From the NCBI RefSeq assembly GCF_019711315.1, contig NZ_CP081294.1:1550001-1614000 (forward strand): DNA of 64,000 nucleotides. The letters are read 5' to 3'. The stretch is from Qipengyuania gelatinilytica (GTDB lineage Bacteria; Pseudomonadota; Alphaproteobacteria; Sphingomonadales; Sphingomonadaceae). Shown piece by piece: positions 43,795 through 52,895 of this stretch. Made by a program: the position numbers and the translations under genes. Under the pieces are notes generated by a model. It did no database searches and was not told the DNA's origin. It worked only from the letters and a program-made list of their open reading frames with translations. Position 1 is the first letter of the stretch. Each line of letters begins with the position of its first letter.

Positions 43795-44609
43795 TCGGTC
43801 ACGCTTTCGCTCGGGATTGTATGGAGGAAGGATAACACCGCTTCTTCCGCCTCGTCATGCCAGGCAAGATCGTGGCCCTTGCCGGGATAGATCACCAGTT
43901 TCGCATCGCGGCGCACCTGAGCAAGCTGGCGGGTGTGGGCATGCGGGATCACCCGATCGGCGTCTCCGTGGAGGAGCAGGACCGGCGCTTCGACCGCGCC
44001 GATCTTCTCGATATTCTCGTAGCGATGCCGCAGGAACATGCTGGTCGGAAACCATCGGATCTTCTCGGCTACCAGCTGGCGCATGCTTGCAAAGGGGCTG
44101 ATCAGGACGAGCGCCCGTGGTCCGGTTTCCGCTGCGAGATGCGTCGCTACGCCCGAGCCGATGGAGTTGCCGATGATGACGATATCGTCGGCGGATATGC
44201 CGCGGCGCGCAAGGAAGGCGATGGCCGCCCGCCCATCGAGATAGAGACCTTCCTCGCTGAGTGTACCGGGATTGCCGCGATAGCCGCGATATTCGGCTGC
44301 GAGCACGCCATAGCCAGCCGGCACCAGCCGGTCGGTCGCGACCACGCTCGAAACCCAGTCGGCTCCATTGCCGTGAAAATAGACGATGGTCGGTTTGTCG
44401 GCTTCCGCCTCGCGATAACCCGCCGAAATGGCGAGCCCGTCATCGGTCGGGTAGCTAATCTCTTCAAAGCCACCCGTCGTCGGACCGACCGTTTGGGGCG
44501 CCGGATAGATCAGCCGCTCCTGCTGGCTCCAGAGGATCGCCAGCAGGACGAGATACAGGGTAAAGGCGAGGCCGACGATCCACATCATGATGCGGATCGG
44601 TCGGCTCAA
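43791..44609 (-). CDS. Membrane-anchored alpha/beta hydrolase (bem46/ABHD13-like)
   Basis: The 272-residue product has an N-terminal membrane helix ([20 protein letters not shown]), then an alpha/beta-hydrolase domain. The nucleophile elbow is GNSIGSGV (about residue 119), the aspartate lies in [15 protein letters not shown], and the histidine is in [13 protein letters not shown]. It resembles the bem46 family of membrane-tethered serine hydrolases of unknown substrate. It overlaps dxs upstream and enoyl-CoA hydratase downstream by four bases each. Confidence 0.9.
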   Translation of the reverse strand: MSRPIRIMMWIVGLAFTLYLVLLAILWSQQERLIYPAPQTVGPTTGGFEEISYPTDDGLAISAGYREAEADKPTIVYFHGNGADWVSSVVATDRLVPAGYGVLAAEYRGYRGNPGTLSEEGLYLDGRAAIAFLARRGISADDIVIIGNSIGSGVATHLAAETGPRALVLISPFASMRQLVAEKIRWFPTSMFLRHRYENIEKIGAVEAPVLLLHGDADRVIPHAHTRQLAQVRRDAKLVIYPGKGHDLAWHDEAEEAVLSFLHTIPSESVTE

Positions 44610-46528
44610 GCCCGCGCTTCTTCCACGCCGGTGCTGTTGTGGCGCAGTGCGCTCAGCACCTTGTCGACGATCTGCGGGGCGTTGAGACCCGCCTCGTCAT
44701 ACTGCTTGGCGGGATCGTCCTGGTCCTGGAACACATCGGGAAGGCGCATTGTGCGAACCTTCAGCCCGGTGTCGGTCAGCCCTTCGTCCGATGCGAAGGT
44801 CAGCACATGTGCGCCGAGACCGCCGATCGCACCTTCCTCGACAGTGACCACGACCTCGTGGCTGCGCATCAGCTTCTCGATGAGGTCGGTGTCGAGCGGC
44901 TTGGCAAAGCGCATGTCGGCAACCGTGGTCGACAGGCCCTTGGCCTCGAGCTGGTCGGCAGCCTTCTTCGCCTCTTCGAGGCGCGCGCCCAATGACAGGA
45001 TCGCGACCTTGGTGCCTTCGCGCACGATACGGCCCTTGCCGATTTCGAGCTTTTCCAGCTTCTCCGGAATTGCGACGCCCGTGCCGCTCCCGCGCGGGTA
45101 GCGGAAAGCGATCGGGCCATCGTCATATTCGGCGGCGGTGTAGGTCATGTGGGCCAGCTCCGCCTCGTCGGCAGCGGCCATCACCACCATGTTCGGCAGG
45201 GTCGCGAGATAGGTGATGTCGAAAGAGCCGGCATGCGTGCAGCCGTCGGCGCCCACCAGACCGGCGCGGTCGATGGCGAAGCGCACGGGCAGGTTCTGGA
45301 TCGCCACGTCGTGCACGACCTGGTCGTAGGCGCGCTGGAGGAAGGTCGAATAGATCGCGGCGAAGGGACGCATGCCTTCTGCGGCCAGACCGGCGGCAAA
45401 GGTCACGCCATGCTGTTCGGCGATACCGACGTCGAAAGCCTTGTCGGGATGGGCCTGGGCGAACTTGTCGACGCCTGTACCGCTCGGCATGGCGGCGGTG
45501 ATGGCGCAGATGCGCGGATCGTCATTGGCGATCTTCGCCAGCGTTTCGCCGAAGACGTTTTGGTAGGCAGGCGGTCCGCCCTTCGATTTCTTCTGCTCGC
45601 CGGTGACGACGTCGAACTTGGCGACGCCGTGATATTTGTCGGCGCTGTTTTCGGCCGGCGCGTAGCCCTTGCCCTTCTTGGTGACGACATGGATCAGGAC
45701 CGGGCCCTGTTCACTATCGCGCACATTCTCGAGGACCGGGATGAGGTGGTCGAGGTTATGCCCGTCGATCGGGCCGACGTAATAAAAGCCGAGTTCCTCG
45801 AACAGAGTGCCCCCGGTGACCATTCCGCGGGCATATTCCTCGGCCTTTTCGAGGCCGTCATGCACCTTGCGGCTGAGCTTCTTCGACAAGCGCGAGGCAA
45901 GGCTGCGAAGGCCGAGATATTCGCTGCTCGAAACGGTACGCGCGAGATAGGCCGACAGGCCGCCGACCGGAGGCGCGATCGACATGTCGTTGTCGTTGAG
46001 GATCACGATCAGGCGATTTCCCGCCTGTTCGGCATTGTTCATCGCCTCATAGGCCATGCCCGCGCTCATTGCGCCGTCGCCGATGACGGCGATGCCGCGT
46101 CCAGGGCGGTCCTGCATCTTGTTGGCCATGGCGAAACCGAGCGCCGCGCTGATCGAGGTCGAGCTGTGCGCTGCGCCGAAGGGATCGTATTCGCTCTCCG
46201 CGCGCTTGGTGAAGCCGGACAGGCCCCCTCCCTGGCGCAGGGTGCGGATACGGTCGCGGCGACCGGTCAGGATCTTGTGGGGGTAGCACTGGTGGCCAAC
46301 GTCCCACACCAGCTTGTCGGTCGGCGTATCGAACACGTAGTGAATCGCCGCAGTCAGTTCGACGACGCCGAGGCCCGAACCGAGGTGCCCCCCGGTCGTG
46401 CCGACGGCATCGATCATCTCTGCGCGCAGCTCGTCGGAGAGCTGGCGAAGCTGGCTTTTGTCGAGCTTTCGAAGGTCGGCGGGGGTGTCGACCGTGTCAA
46501 GCAGGGGCGTCTTTGGGCGTTCACTCAT
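44606..46528 (-). CDS. dxs: 1-Deoxy-D-xylulose-5-phosphate synthase
   Basis: DXS condenses pyruvate and glyceraldehyde 3-phosphate, with thiamine diphosphate, in the first step of the MEP isoprenoid pathway, which would feed carotenoids, quinones and polyprenyl carriers. The 640-residue product is full length: [40 protein letters not shown], the ThDP motif [17 protein letters not shown], and the transketolase-like [20 protein letters not shown]. The gene lies between a Fur-type regulator (74 bases upstream) and a coupled hydrolase. Confidence 0.97.
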   Translation of the reverse strand: MSERPKTPLLDTVDTPADLRKLDKSQLRQLSDELRAEMIDAVGTTGGHLGSGLGVVELTAAIHYVFDTPTDKLVWDVGHQCYPHKILTGRRDRIRTLRQGGGLSGFTKRAESEYDPFGAAHSSTSISAALGFAMANKMQDRPGRGIAVIGDGAMSAGMAYEAMNNAEQAGNRLIVILNDNDMSIAPPVGGLSAYLARTVSSSEYLGLRSLASRLSKKLSRKVHDGLEKAEEYARGMVTGGTLFEELGFYYVGPIDGHNLDHLIPVLENVRDSEQGPVLIHVVTKKGKGYAPAENSADKYHGVAKFDVVTGEQKKSKGGPPAYQNVFGETLAKIANDDPRICAITAAMPSGTGVDKFAQAHPDKAFDVGIAEQHGVTFAAGLAAEGMRPFAAIYSTFLQRAYDQVVHDVAIQNLPVRFAIDRAGLVGADGCTHAGSFDITYLATLPNMVVMAAADEAELAHMTYTAAEYDDGPIAFRYPRGSGTGVAIPEKLEKLEIGKGRIVREGTKVAILSLGARLEEAKKAADQLEAKGLSTTVADMRFAKPLDTDLIEKLMRSHEVVVTVEEGAIGGLGAHVLTFASDEGLTDTGLKVRTMRLPDVFQDQDDPAKQYDEAGLNAPQIVDKVLSALRHNSTGVEEARA

Positions 46529-46602
46529 ACGAATGCCTTACACGCGGTTTTCCGAACTGTCGATGAACGGTTTATCGCTGAAAATACACGCTTGGGCGCA
46601 GC

Positions 46603-47070
46603 CTACGCCGCGCAATCGTCACACAGGCCGCGCAGTTCGACCACCGGACGGACATCGGTAAAGCCCGCGTCCTTGCCAGCATCGCGCAGCGCGCCGGTGA
46701 CGCGCTCGTCGTCGATATGGGTAGCCTTCCCGCAATCGTCGCAGATCAGGAAGATGCAATCGTGGCGGCAGCCCGGGTGCGTGTTGACCAGATAGGCGTT
46801 CGCGCTCTCGATCCGGTTCGCAAGATTGGTGCGCACGAACAGGTCGAGGATGCGATAGACGCTGTTGGGCGCAACGCGCTTGCCGCGCGCTGCTGAGAGA
46901 TTGTCGGCGATATCGTAGGCGCTGGCGGGCTTTTCGTGCCGCGCGAGTTCCTCGAACACCGACTGGCGCATGCCCGTCCACTGTTCTCCGGAATCGGTGA
47001 GCGTGATGCGGGCTGCGTCGATCAGATCGTCGCCCGAATGTTCCTTATGCGCGTGCGAGTGTCCTGCCAT
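46603..47070 (-). CDS. Fur-family metal regulator (Zur-like)
   Basis: The 155-residue protein has the Fur winged helix (SAYDIADNLSAARGKRVAPN, then SVYRILDLFVRTNL) and a dimerisation domain with two CxxC motifs, CDDCGK and CDDCAA, that hold structural zinc. The His-rich N-terminus GHSHAHKEH is typical of zinc-responsive members, so Zur is the best guess, but Fur or PerR cannot be excluded from sequence alone. It sits between msrA and dxs on the same strand. No metal transporter is adjacent. Confidence 0.88.
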   Translation of the reverse strand: MAGHSHAHKEHSGDDLIDAARITLTDSGEQWTGMRQSVFEELARHEKPASAYDIADNLSAARGKRVAPNSVYRILDLFVRTNLANRIESANAYLVNTHPGCRHDCIFLICDDCGKATHIDDERVTGALRDAGKDAGFTDVRPVVELRGLCDDCAA

Positions 47071-47106
47071 GCGAAAGAGGTAGGATCACACGGCGATGCG
47101 CGCAAG

Positions 47107-47787
47107 TCAGTTGCGGCGGAACTCGGCGCGGTAGAGCGAGGGGTAGAGACGCTTGAGCGCAGCGACCTTCGGCGCGTCCCAGCGCACGATATAGCCGTGG
47201 CGCGGGTTCTTGTCGGCAAAGTCCTGGTGATAGGTCTCCGCAGCGTAGAAGGTGCGGGCCGGTTCGATGCTGGTGACGATGGGCTTGTCCCACAGCCCGC
47301 TTTTCTTCAGCTGGGCGAGATAGGAGGCAGCGACGCGGCGCTGCTCGGCCGATACCGGGATCAGTTCGGCATTGTAATGCGCGCCCCGATCCGGGCCCTG
47401 GCGGTTCTTGAGCGTCGGATCGATCACGACCGAAAAGAAGATCTGCAGCAGCTGGTCATAGCGCACCACCTTGGGGTCGTAGGTGACCTTCACCGTCTCG
47501 ACATGGTCGGTCACGCCCGAGGAGACGAGCTTGTAGTCCGCCTGGCGCTTGGTGCCGCCGTGATAGCCGGAGACCGCGCTGGTAACGCCCTTGGTATGGC
47601 TGAAGACAGCCTCCACGCCCCAGAAGCAGCCGCCTGCGAAAATGGCGGTCTTGAGACCGGTGCCCTCGTTCGCCTTGCGCGCGGCAACAGGTGCCTCGAC
47701 CACCTTCTCGGCGGCGAAAGCGGGCTGCTGGCAGGCGGTGGTCGTAGCCAGAGCGCCTGCGGCAAGGAGGAGGGCTAAGCGCTTCAT
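47107..47787 (-). CDS. msrA: Peptide-methionine (S)-S-oxide reductase MsrA, predicted lipoprotein
   Basis: MsrA reduces the S-form of methionine sulfoxide. The domain contains the active-site motif GGCFWGVEAVF, the GYHGG substrate loop and FFSVVIDPT. The chosen start ATG 47787 gives a 226-residue protein with the signal MKRLALLLAAGALATTTACQ, whose Ala-Cys lipobox predicts membrane anchoring and periplasmic action; most MsrA proteins are cytoplasmic. A frame to 47934 exists but would bury the signal. Its ATG shares one base with the stop (TGATG) of a 39-residue membrane protein upstream, implying coupled translation. Confidence 0.93.
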   Translation of the reverse strand: MKRLALLLAAGALATTTACQQPAFAAEKVVEAPVAARKANEGTGLKTAIFAGGCFWGVEAVFSHTKGVTSAVSGYHGGTKRQADYKLVSSGVTDHVETVKVTYDPKVVRYDQLLQIFFSVVIDPTLKNRQGPDRGAHYNAELIPVSAEQRRVAASYLAQLKKSGLWDKPIVTSIEPARTFYAAETYHQDFADKNPRHGYIVRWDAPKVAALKRLYPSLYRAEFRRN

Positions 47788-47906
47788 CAGACGATCGCGG
47801 CCACGGCGGAGACGATTTCCGCGCCGTTCGAAAAGGCGACAATGATGGCGCCGGCGAAAAATCCGATGCCGAAATTGCGATAAAGGTCTGGGGTAAAGAG
47901 GCTCAT
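47787..47906 (-). CDS. Small single-helix membrane protein coupled to msrA (39 aa)
   Basis: This 40-codon frame, missed by length filters, runs from ATG 47906 to TGA 47787. The product starts M-S-L-F-T-P-D-L-Y-R-N-F, followed by a hydrophobic helix with a Gly-rich core and a small acidic patch. The TGA shares its A with the msrA start, which strongly suggests real translation and coupling. No family is recognised. It may be a membrane adaptor for the lipoprotein reductase (inference). No clear Shine-Dalgarno is seen; an inverted repeat lies just upstream. Confidence 0.6.
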   Translation of the reverse strand: MSLFTPDLYRNFGIGFFAGAIIVAFSNGAEIVSAVAAIV

Positions 47907-47918
47907 GTTGTGTTCTTT

Positions 47919-47935
47919 CGTGGGAATACCCCACG
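47919..47935 (-). repeat. Perfect inverted repeat upstream of the small ORF-msrA pair
   Basis: CGTGGG and CCCACG (47919-47924 and 47930-47935) are separated by five bases and end 12 bases before the small-ORF start. It overlaps a CCACGTGG palindrome (47931-47938). It may be an operator or 5' UTR hairpin. Confidence 0.4.
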
Positions 47936-48027
47936 TGGTTACACGCCGCCCAATTGCAACGTGCTGAATACGATGGTTGTGAACGGTTCAGCCGATCAGT
48001 CGGCCCCTCCGAAGCTCGGCCAGCCGA

Positions 48028-49614
48028 TTAGTGCCGGAAGTGTCGCATTCCGGTAAACACCATGGCGAGATTCTGCTCGTCCGCCGCAGCGATCACTTCC
48101 TCGTCGCGGATCGACCCGCCCGGCTGGATGATCGCGGTCGCACCCGCTTCGGCCGCGGCCAGCAGGCCGTCGGCGAAGGGGAAGAATGCGTCCGAGGCAA
48201 CCGCGCTGCCGACTGCGCGGCTCTGCTCCCAGCCGTACTTCTCGGCGGCTTCTGCGGCCTTGATGGCAGCGATCCGCGACGAATCGCGGCGGTTCATCTG
48301 GCCCGCGCCGATGCCCGCGGTCGCACCGTCCTTGGCATAGACGATCGCGTTCGACTTCACGTGACGCGCAACGGTCCAGGCGAAGAGGCAGTCCTTCAGT
48401 TCCTGCTGCGTCGGTTCGCGCTTGGTGACGACCTTGAGGTCGGCTTTGGTGATCGCGCCGTTGTCGCGCGTCTGGACCAGCAGGCCGCCGGTGATCGGCT
48501 TGACCATCAGCCCGCCGCGGCGCGGGTCGGGCAGGTCGCCGGTGACGAGCAGGCGCAAATTCTTCTTCTTGGCGAAGGCTTCGCGCGCCTCGTCCGAAAC
48601 CGAAGGGGCGATCACGACTTCGGTGAAGATCTCGCAGATTGCCCGTGCTGTCTCACCGTCGAGCTCGGTGTTCACCGCCACGATGCCGCCGAAGGCCGAC
48701 ACGCTGTCGCATGCCAATGCCTCGTTCCATGCCTCGATCAGGCTCGAGCCTTGCGCCACACCGCAGGGGTTGGCGTGCTTGACGATGACCACCGCCGGTT
48801 CGCCGCCGGCGAATTCCGCGCAAAGTTCGAGCGCGGCGTCGGCATCGTTGTAATTGTTGTAGCTGAGTTCCTTGCCCTGCAGCTGCTCGGCCTGCGCGAT
48901 GCCTCTGCCGTGCGGGCCGCTGGGCGTGTAGAGCGCCGCCTTCTGGTGCGGGTTCTCGCCATAGCGCAGCTCGACCGGTGCCTTGCCATTGACCGCGAGG
49001 AAATCGGGGAAGGTCTGCTGCTGGTCGGCGAAGGCGAACCATTGGCTGATCATCGAATCGTAAGCCGCAGTCGCCGCGAAAGCCTTGGCCGCGCACTTGC
49101 GACGGAAGTCGAGCGAGGTCGCACCGGTCGCATCGAGTTCGCTCACCAGCGTGTCGTAATCGGCGGGGTCGGTGACGATGGTGACGAAGGCATGGTTCTT
49201 GGCCGCGCTGCGCACCATGCTGGGACCGCCGATGTCGATATTCTCGATGATCTCGTCGCGCTCGGCGCCGCGCATCACGGTGGCTTCGAAGGGATAGAGG
49301 TTCACGACCACGAGATCGATTGCGCCGATCGCGTGCTCTTCCATGGCAGCGGCATGTTCGGGATTGTCGCGCACGGCCAGCAGGCCTCCGTGGACCATCG
49401 GGTGCAGCGTCTTCACGCGGCCGTCCATCATTTCGGGAAAGCCGGTGAGGTCGGAGACGTCCTTCACCTCGAGGCCCGCTTCGCGCAGCGCCTTCGCGGT
49501 ACCGCCGGTCGACACCAGCTCCACGCCCTTGGCGGCCAATGCCTTGCCCAGTTCAACCAAACCGCTCTTGTCGGACACCGAGAGAAGCGCCCGCTTGATC
49601 GCCACATCTGCCAT
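48028..49614 (-). CDS. purH: Bifunctional AICAR transformylase / IMP cyclohydrolase
   Basis: PurH performs the last two steps of IMP synthesis. The 528-residue product carries the N-terminal MGS-like cyclohydrolase domain ([45 protein letters not shown]) and the transformylase domain with [32 protein letters not shown] and [11 protein letters not shown]. It is full length and intact. The upstream gene for the heparinase-like protein ends eight bases before its ATG, so they are probably co-transcribed. Confidence 0.96.
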   Translation of the reverse strand: MADVAIKRALLSVSDKSGLVELGKALAAKGVELVSTGGTAKALREAGLEVKDVSDLTGFPEMMDGRVKTLHPMVHGGLLAVRDNPEHAAAMEEHAIGAIDLVVVNLYPFEATVMRGAERDEIIENIDIGGPSMVRSAAKNHAFVTIVTDPADYDTLVSELDATGATSLDFRRKCAAKAFAATAAYDSMISQWFAFADQQQTFPDFLAVNGKAPVELRYGENPHQKAALYTPSGPHGRGIAQAEQLQGKELSYNNYNDADAALELCAEFAGGEPAVVIVKHANPCGVAQGSSLIEAWNEALACDSVSAFGGIVAVNTELDGETARAICEIFTEVVIAPSVSDEAREAFAKKKNLRLLVTGDLPDPRRGGLMVKPITGGLLVQTRDNGAITKADLKVVTKREPTQQELKDCLFAWTVARHVKSNAIVYAKDGATAGIGAGQMNRRDSSRIAAIKAAEAAEKYGWEQSRAVGSAVASDAFFPFADGLLAAAEAGATAIIQPGGSIRDEEVIAAADEQNLAMVFTGMRHFRH

Positions 49615-49622
49615 TGAAACTT

Positions 49623-51569
49623 CTATCCCATTTTCTTGAACAGCCAGGGGAAGCGTTCCCCGCTGCGAGCGGCCATGCCTTCGACCACGATCTGCTGCAC
49701 CTCATGGGGACGGCCGTGGCCATCGACCCACAGCGAATCCTCGAGCGTGCAGTGCGCCTCGCCGCTAGTGCCTGCGAGGCGAAATTGCCAGTAGCTTGCG
49801 TCGGGCAGGGCAAGGTGCACACCATGCCCGTCATCGCTCACCCGCGCTTCGATCCCGCGGCCGAGATGGAAGCGCATGGCGAAGCCGATCTTGCCGCGCT
49901 TGCCCTTGCGGGTAGACGGTTCGAGCACGTCTTCCCCGCGCAGCTCCCCGCCATCGTCCGACAGGATCAGGATGCGGCGATGGAGCAGGCCGAAGCGCGC
50001 GCCATAGCCATTATGTACGGCCTCGAACCTGGTCGCCTTGCGCGCGCCCTGCTTGATCGTCTCGCGGGAGAAATCGACTTCCTCGACACCCTTGCCGACC
50101 TGCCCGTGCAGGAGGACGGCGGTGGAGTTAGTTTCTTCCAGCACCAGCGTCGAGTGGGCAGAGGTTCCGCGCAGCCCCTGTTCGATCCGCGCCGGGACCA
50201 ACGCGCCTGCAAGCTCTGCACCACCGCAATTGACGATGATCCGCTGCGCGCGATGCGAGAATTCGAAGGCCAGCGTGGAGGCGCAGGCATGGCGGGCATG
50301 GCGCGGCTTGGGCGGCGGAGCAGCGTCGAAGACCAGAACGCCTTCCTTGCCGCGAATGCGCTGGTAACCCCAATGCCGCGATTCCAGCATCGGGCGGCTG
50401 CGCACGCCGCTGGCGGTCACGAGCGAGTCGAGCGCCTCCTCGCTCATCGCGGCAGAGCCGTGCCAGCTGCCGAGCCCCCGATCGCCCATGCGCAGCGAAA
50501 GAAGCGCGGGCACGAGCAGGCCCAGGATCGATTCGATGCCCTGCGGCGGCTCGCGGTTCACGGCGGCATAGCAGGCGCGCAGGTCGATCAGCAGCGCAAT
50601 CGCTTCAGCCTGCGCGCTCGGGCTGCGAGACAGCACGCCGCCATCGTCGCTGACCAGTTCGCCCAGCGAGCGCAGCAGCCCTGCCTCGCCATAGAGGCGG
50701 CGCGGCTTGCCATCGGGCATGAGGAGGCCTGCGGCAGTAATCGCCGCCCAACCGCAAACCTGTGCCAGTCGATCATTCTCACTCGCCACCTGCCGGTCGA
50801 GCCACCGCGCGGTGGTCTCCATCGCCTCGAGCATGGCGGGCTTGTGCTTCTCGCCCTCGCCGATGAGCAGGATCGGTGCGTGGACCAGCCAGTTGAGCAA
50901 CCTCAGCCCGGCCAGCTCGACGCTCCAGGCCGGCCCCTTGCCGACCTGCGGATTGGCCTTGAGCCATGCAGCAAAGATCGGACCCGCCGTCCCAGCGCAT
51001 TGCGCGCGGGTGGCGCAGGACGAGAGATCGCGCATCCACAGGAAGCCGTGCACCGCCCGCACGAAGGGCGGGGTGAGCTTGGACGGCGAGTTGTAATCGA
51101 TCTTGTCGAGCGGCGCCTTGAGCCCGGCAACCTGCATCTGTCCCGCACGCAGCGAAATCCCCGCGATGCGATCACCTGCCAGCGGCGTCTCGACCGTGCC
51201 AAGCAGGCGCGGCTTTGCCGGCTTGCGCAAGGGTGCCGCGAGGATCGGGCCCGGGATGCCGAGCCGGTAGCCCCAGCGCATGACGCTTTCGATCGGACCA
51301 GTGCGCGGCAGGGCGAAATCGGCAGGCACAAGCGCGCGGGCAGGCTCCAGCGGCTCGGGCTCGGCATCATTGGCCGGAGGCGGAACGGGCTTGGGCTGCG
51401 GCGCTGGTTTTTGCAGGGCTTCGACCGCAGGCTCCTCGGCCTGAACCTCGGGCTCGTCGTCCTCGACAACGTGGGGTTCGGGGTCGTCGAACAGGGGCAG
51501 CGCGACCTGCATTTCGTCGGCCGCGTCCTCGCGCGCCGCGTTCAGCAGGTCGGAGTGCCCCTCGCTCAT
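49623..51569 (-). CDS. Heparinase II/III-like family protein
   Basis: The 648-residue protein has an acidic/Pro-rich N-terminal region (to about residue 90) and then the helical (alpha/alpha) toroid and beta-sandwich of the heparinase II/III-like family, with patterns such as [38 protein letters not shown] and [15 protein letters not shown]. Alphaproteobacterial members commonly sit next to purH and rpe, as here. No signal peptide is visible, so a true periplasmic lyase role is uncertain. It overlaps the rpe stop by four bases (ATGA), being downstream of rpe. Confidence 0.88.
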   Translation of the reverse strand: MSEGHSDLLNAAREDAADEMQVALPLFDDPEPHVVEDDEPEVQAEEPAVEALQKPAPQPKPVPPPANDAEPEPLEPARALVPADFALPRTGPIESVMRWGYRLGIPGPILAAPLRKPAKPRLLGTVETPLAGDRIAGISLRAGQMQVAGLKAPLDKIDYNSPSKLTPPFVRAVHGFLWMRDLSSCATRAQCAGTAGPIFAAWLKANPQVGKGPAWSVELAGLRLLNWLVHAPILLIGEGEKHKPAMLEAMETTARWLDRQVASENDRLAQVCGWAAITAAGLLMPDGKPRRLYGEAGLLRSLGELVSDDGGVLSRSPSAQAEAIALLIDLRACYAAVNREPPQGIESILGLLVPALLSLRMGDRGLGSWHGSAAMSEEALDSLVTASGVRSRPMLESRHWGYQRIRGKEGVLVFDAAPPPKPRHARHACASTLAFEFSHRAQRIIVNCGGAELAGALVPARIEQGLRGTSAHSTLVLEETNSTAVLLHGQVGKGVEEVDFSRETIKQGARKATRFEAVHNGYGARFGLLHRRILILSDDGGELRGEDVLEPSTRKGKRGKIGFAMRFHLGRGIEARVSDDGHGVHLALPDASYWQFRLAGTSGEAHCTLEDSLWVDGHGRPHEVQQIVVEGMAARSGERFPWLFKKMG

Positions 51570-52264
51570 CCCTGACCCTTCAGCGAGTCTTCGTTTGCGC
51601 TACCGCCATGCTGCTTGAGCGCAGCGATATTGCTCGCATATTTCTCCGGCCCGCCACGGAAGGTGGCCGAGCCCGCGACCAGCACATCGGCGCCCGCATC
51701 GACACACAGCGGCGCGGTGGTCGGATCGACGCCGCCATCTACTTCGAGCCGGATGTCCTTGCCGCATTGATCGATCATCTTGCGGATCGCCTCGATCTTG
51801 CGGAGCTGCGAATGGATGAAGCTCTGCCCGCCGAAACCGGGATTGACGCTCATCACCAGCACAAGGTCCACTTCCTCAATCAAATAATCGAGCATCTTGG
51901 CGGGCGTGCCCGGGTTGAGCACCACGCCGGCCTTCTTGCCAAGGTTCCTGATCGCCTGCAGCGTGCGGTGGATGTGCGGCCCCGCTTCGGGATGCACGGT
52001 AATGATATCCGCACCCGCTTCTGCGAAAGCTTCGAGATAGGGATCGACCGGCGCGATCATCAGGTGGACGTCGAAGGTCTTCTTCGTGTGCGGCCTGAGC
52101 GCCTTCACCACCGCCGGACCGATGGTGATGTTGGGCACGTAATGGCCGTCCATCACATCGATGTGGATCCAGTCGGCACCCGCTTCGTCGACGGCGCGCA
52201 CCTCTTCACCAAGGCGCGCGAAATCGGCCGAAAGGATCGAGGGGGAAATAAGCGGAGCAGTCAT
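51566..52264 (-). CDS. rpe: Ribulose-phosphate 3-epimerase
   Basis: Rpe interconverts ribulose 5-phosphate and xylulose 5-phosphate in the pentose phosphate pathway. The 232-residue TIM barrel has [20 protein letters not shown], the metal site [32 protein letters not shown] and [14 protein letters not shown] with the phosphate-binding Gly-rich end. It is the first gene of the rpe-heparinase-purH run and is divergent from the RiPP locus across a 140-bp intergenic region. Confidence 0.96.
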   Translation of the reverse strand: MTAPLISPSILSADFARLGEEVRAVDEAGADWIHIDVMDGHYVPNITIGPAVVKALRPHTKKTFDVHLMIAPVDPYLEAFAEAGADIITVHPEAGPHIHRTLQAIRNLGKKAGVVLNPGTPAKMLDYLIEEVDLVLVMSVNPGFGGQSFIHSQLRKIEAIRKMIDQCGKDIRLEVDGGVDPTTAPLCVDAGADVLVAGSATFRGGPEKYASNIAALKQHGGSANEDSLKGQG

Positions 52265-52404
52265 GCAGGAGCCACCTTGGCGCGGGGACGGAAAGCTGCG
52301 CGGTGAAATACCCGTCTCCGCCGAGCCTCCACAAGCTTATGCGCAGGCTTATCCACGAACGATCGGGCTTGGATTGCATTAAGGGCAACGCTAGGAGGAC
52401 GGTC

Positions 52405-52686
52405 ATGGCCGCCATCCGCAAATGCACCGGGAATTTCGTTGCGACGCAGGTCGACGAGGAGATCCTGATAGTGGACCTCGAGGGGGGTGAGCTGTTTTCC
52501 CTTACGGGAACGGCAAAGGCGGTGTGGCAGGCGATCGACGGGCAGCGCAGCGAGGAAGAGATCGCGCGCCAGATGGCCCAGCTTTATGAAGCCGATCCGC
52601 AGGTGATTTCGGGCGATGTCGCCGGCCTCCTCGGCCAGTTCGAGGACGCCGCCCTGATCGAGCGGGGGCAGCACAAGCCGCTTTGA
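52405..52686 (+). CDS. PqqD-like RiPP recognition element protein (lasso B1-type)
   Basis: The 93-residue protein has the PqqD/RRE fold: FVATQVDEEILIVDLEGGEL, then FSLTGTAKAVWQAIDGQRSE and a helical tail with VAGLLGQFEDAALIERG. In lasso-peptide and related RiPP systems, stand-alone RREs (B1) bind the precursor leader and hand it to the processing enzymes. The start at ATG 52405 is backed by an AGGAGG ribosome-binding site; a longer frame to 52303 has no such site. The precursor gene begins 45 bases downstream, with the cyclase and exporter after it. B1 normally works with a separate B2 peptidase, which is absent here. Confidence 0.9.
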   Translation: MAAIRKCTGNFVATQVDEEILIVDLEGGELFSLTGTAKAVWQAIDGQRSEEEIARQMAQLYEADPQVISGDVAGLLGQFEDAALIERGQHKPL

Positions 52687-52731
52687 CCTTGGCAGGCGGT
52701 TTGTTAGGGTGCGCACAGAAGGATTGCTGAC

Positions 52732-52869
52732 ATGAAGACGACTGACAACAAAGCACAAGGCCAAAAGCCGCAATGGGAAAAACCCGCACTGGTCCGTCTC
52801 GGCACGATCCGCGATATCGCCCAGGGCCCCATTCCGCTCGACCAGGCAAACAACAACAAGAAATCCTGA
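52732..52869 (+). CDS. Lasso-like RiPP precursor peptide (45 aa)
   Basis: This short frame, preceded by AAGGA eight bases upstream, encodes 45 residues. The leader motif WEKPALVRLGTIRDIA (residues 15-30) matches the YxxPxLxxLG pattern that RRE proteins bind, with Trp in place of Tyr. The C-terminal part QGPIPLDQANNNKKS would be the core. Lasso precursors normally have Thr at position -2 and Gly/Ala/Ser/Cys1 cyclised to Asp or Glu at 7-9. Here the only acidic core residue is Asp37, and starting the core at Ala30 would give an eight-residue ring. There is no Thr at -2, so the cleavage site is uncertain. Gene order (B1-A-C-D) strongly supports RiPP precursor identity. Confidence 0.82.
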   Translation: MKTTDNKAQGQKPQWEKPALVRLGTIRDIAQGPIPLDQANNNKKS

Positions 52870-52895
52870 AACAGCGCGCCTATGCGTAGGCCGAT

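Noticed and set aside
48031..49617. 528-codon plus-strand frame exactly opposite purH
   Set aside because: Same length as purH because of mirrored codon structure; no recognisable domain.
52303..52404. N-terminal extension of the PqqD-like protein
   Set aside because: AGGAGG lies directly before ATG 52405, and the extension has no conserved pattern.
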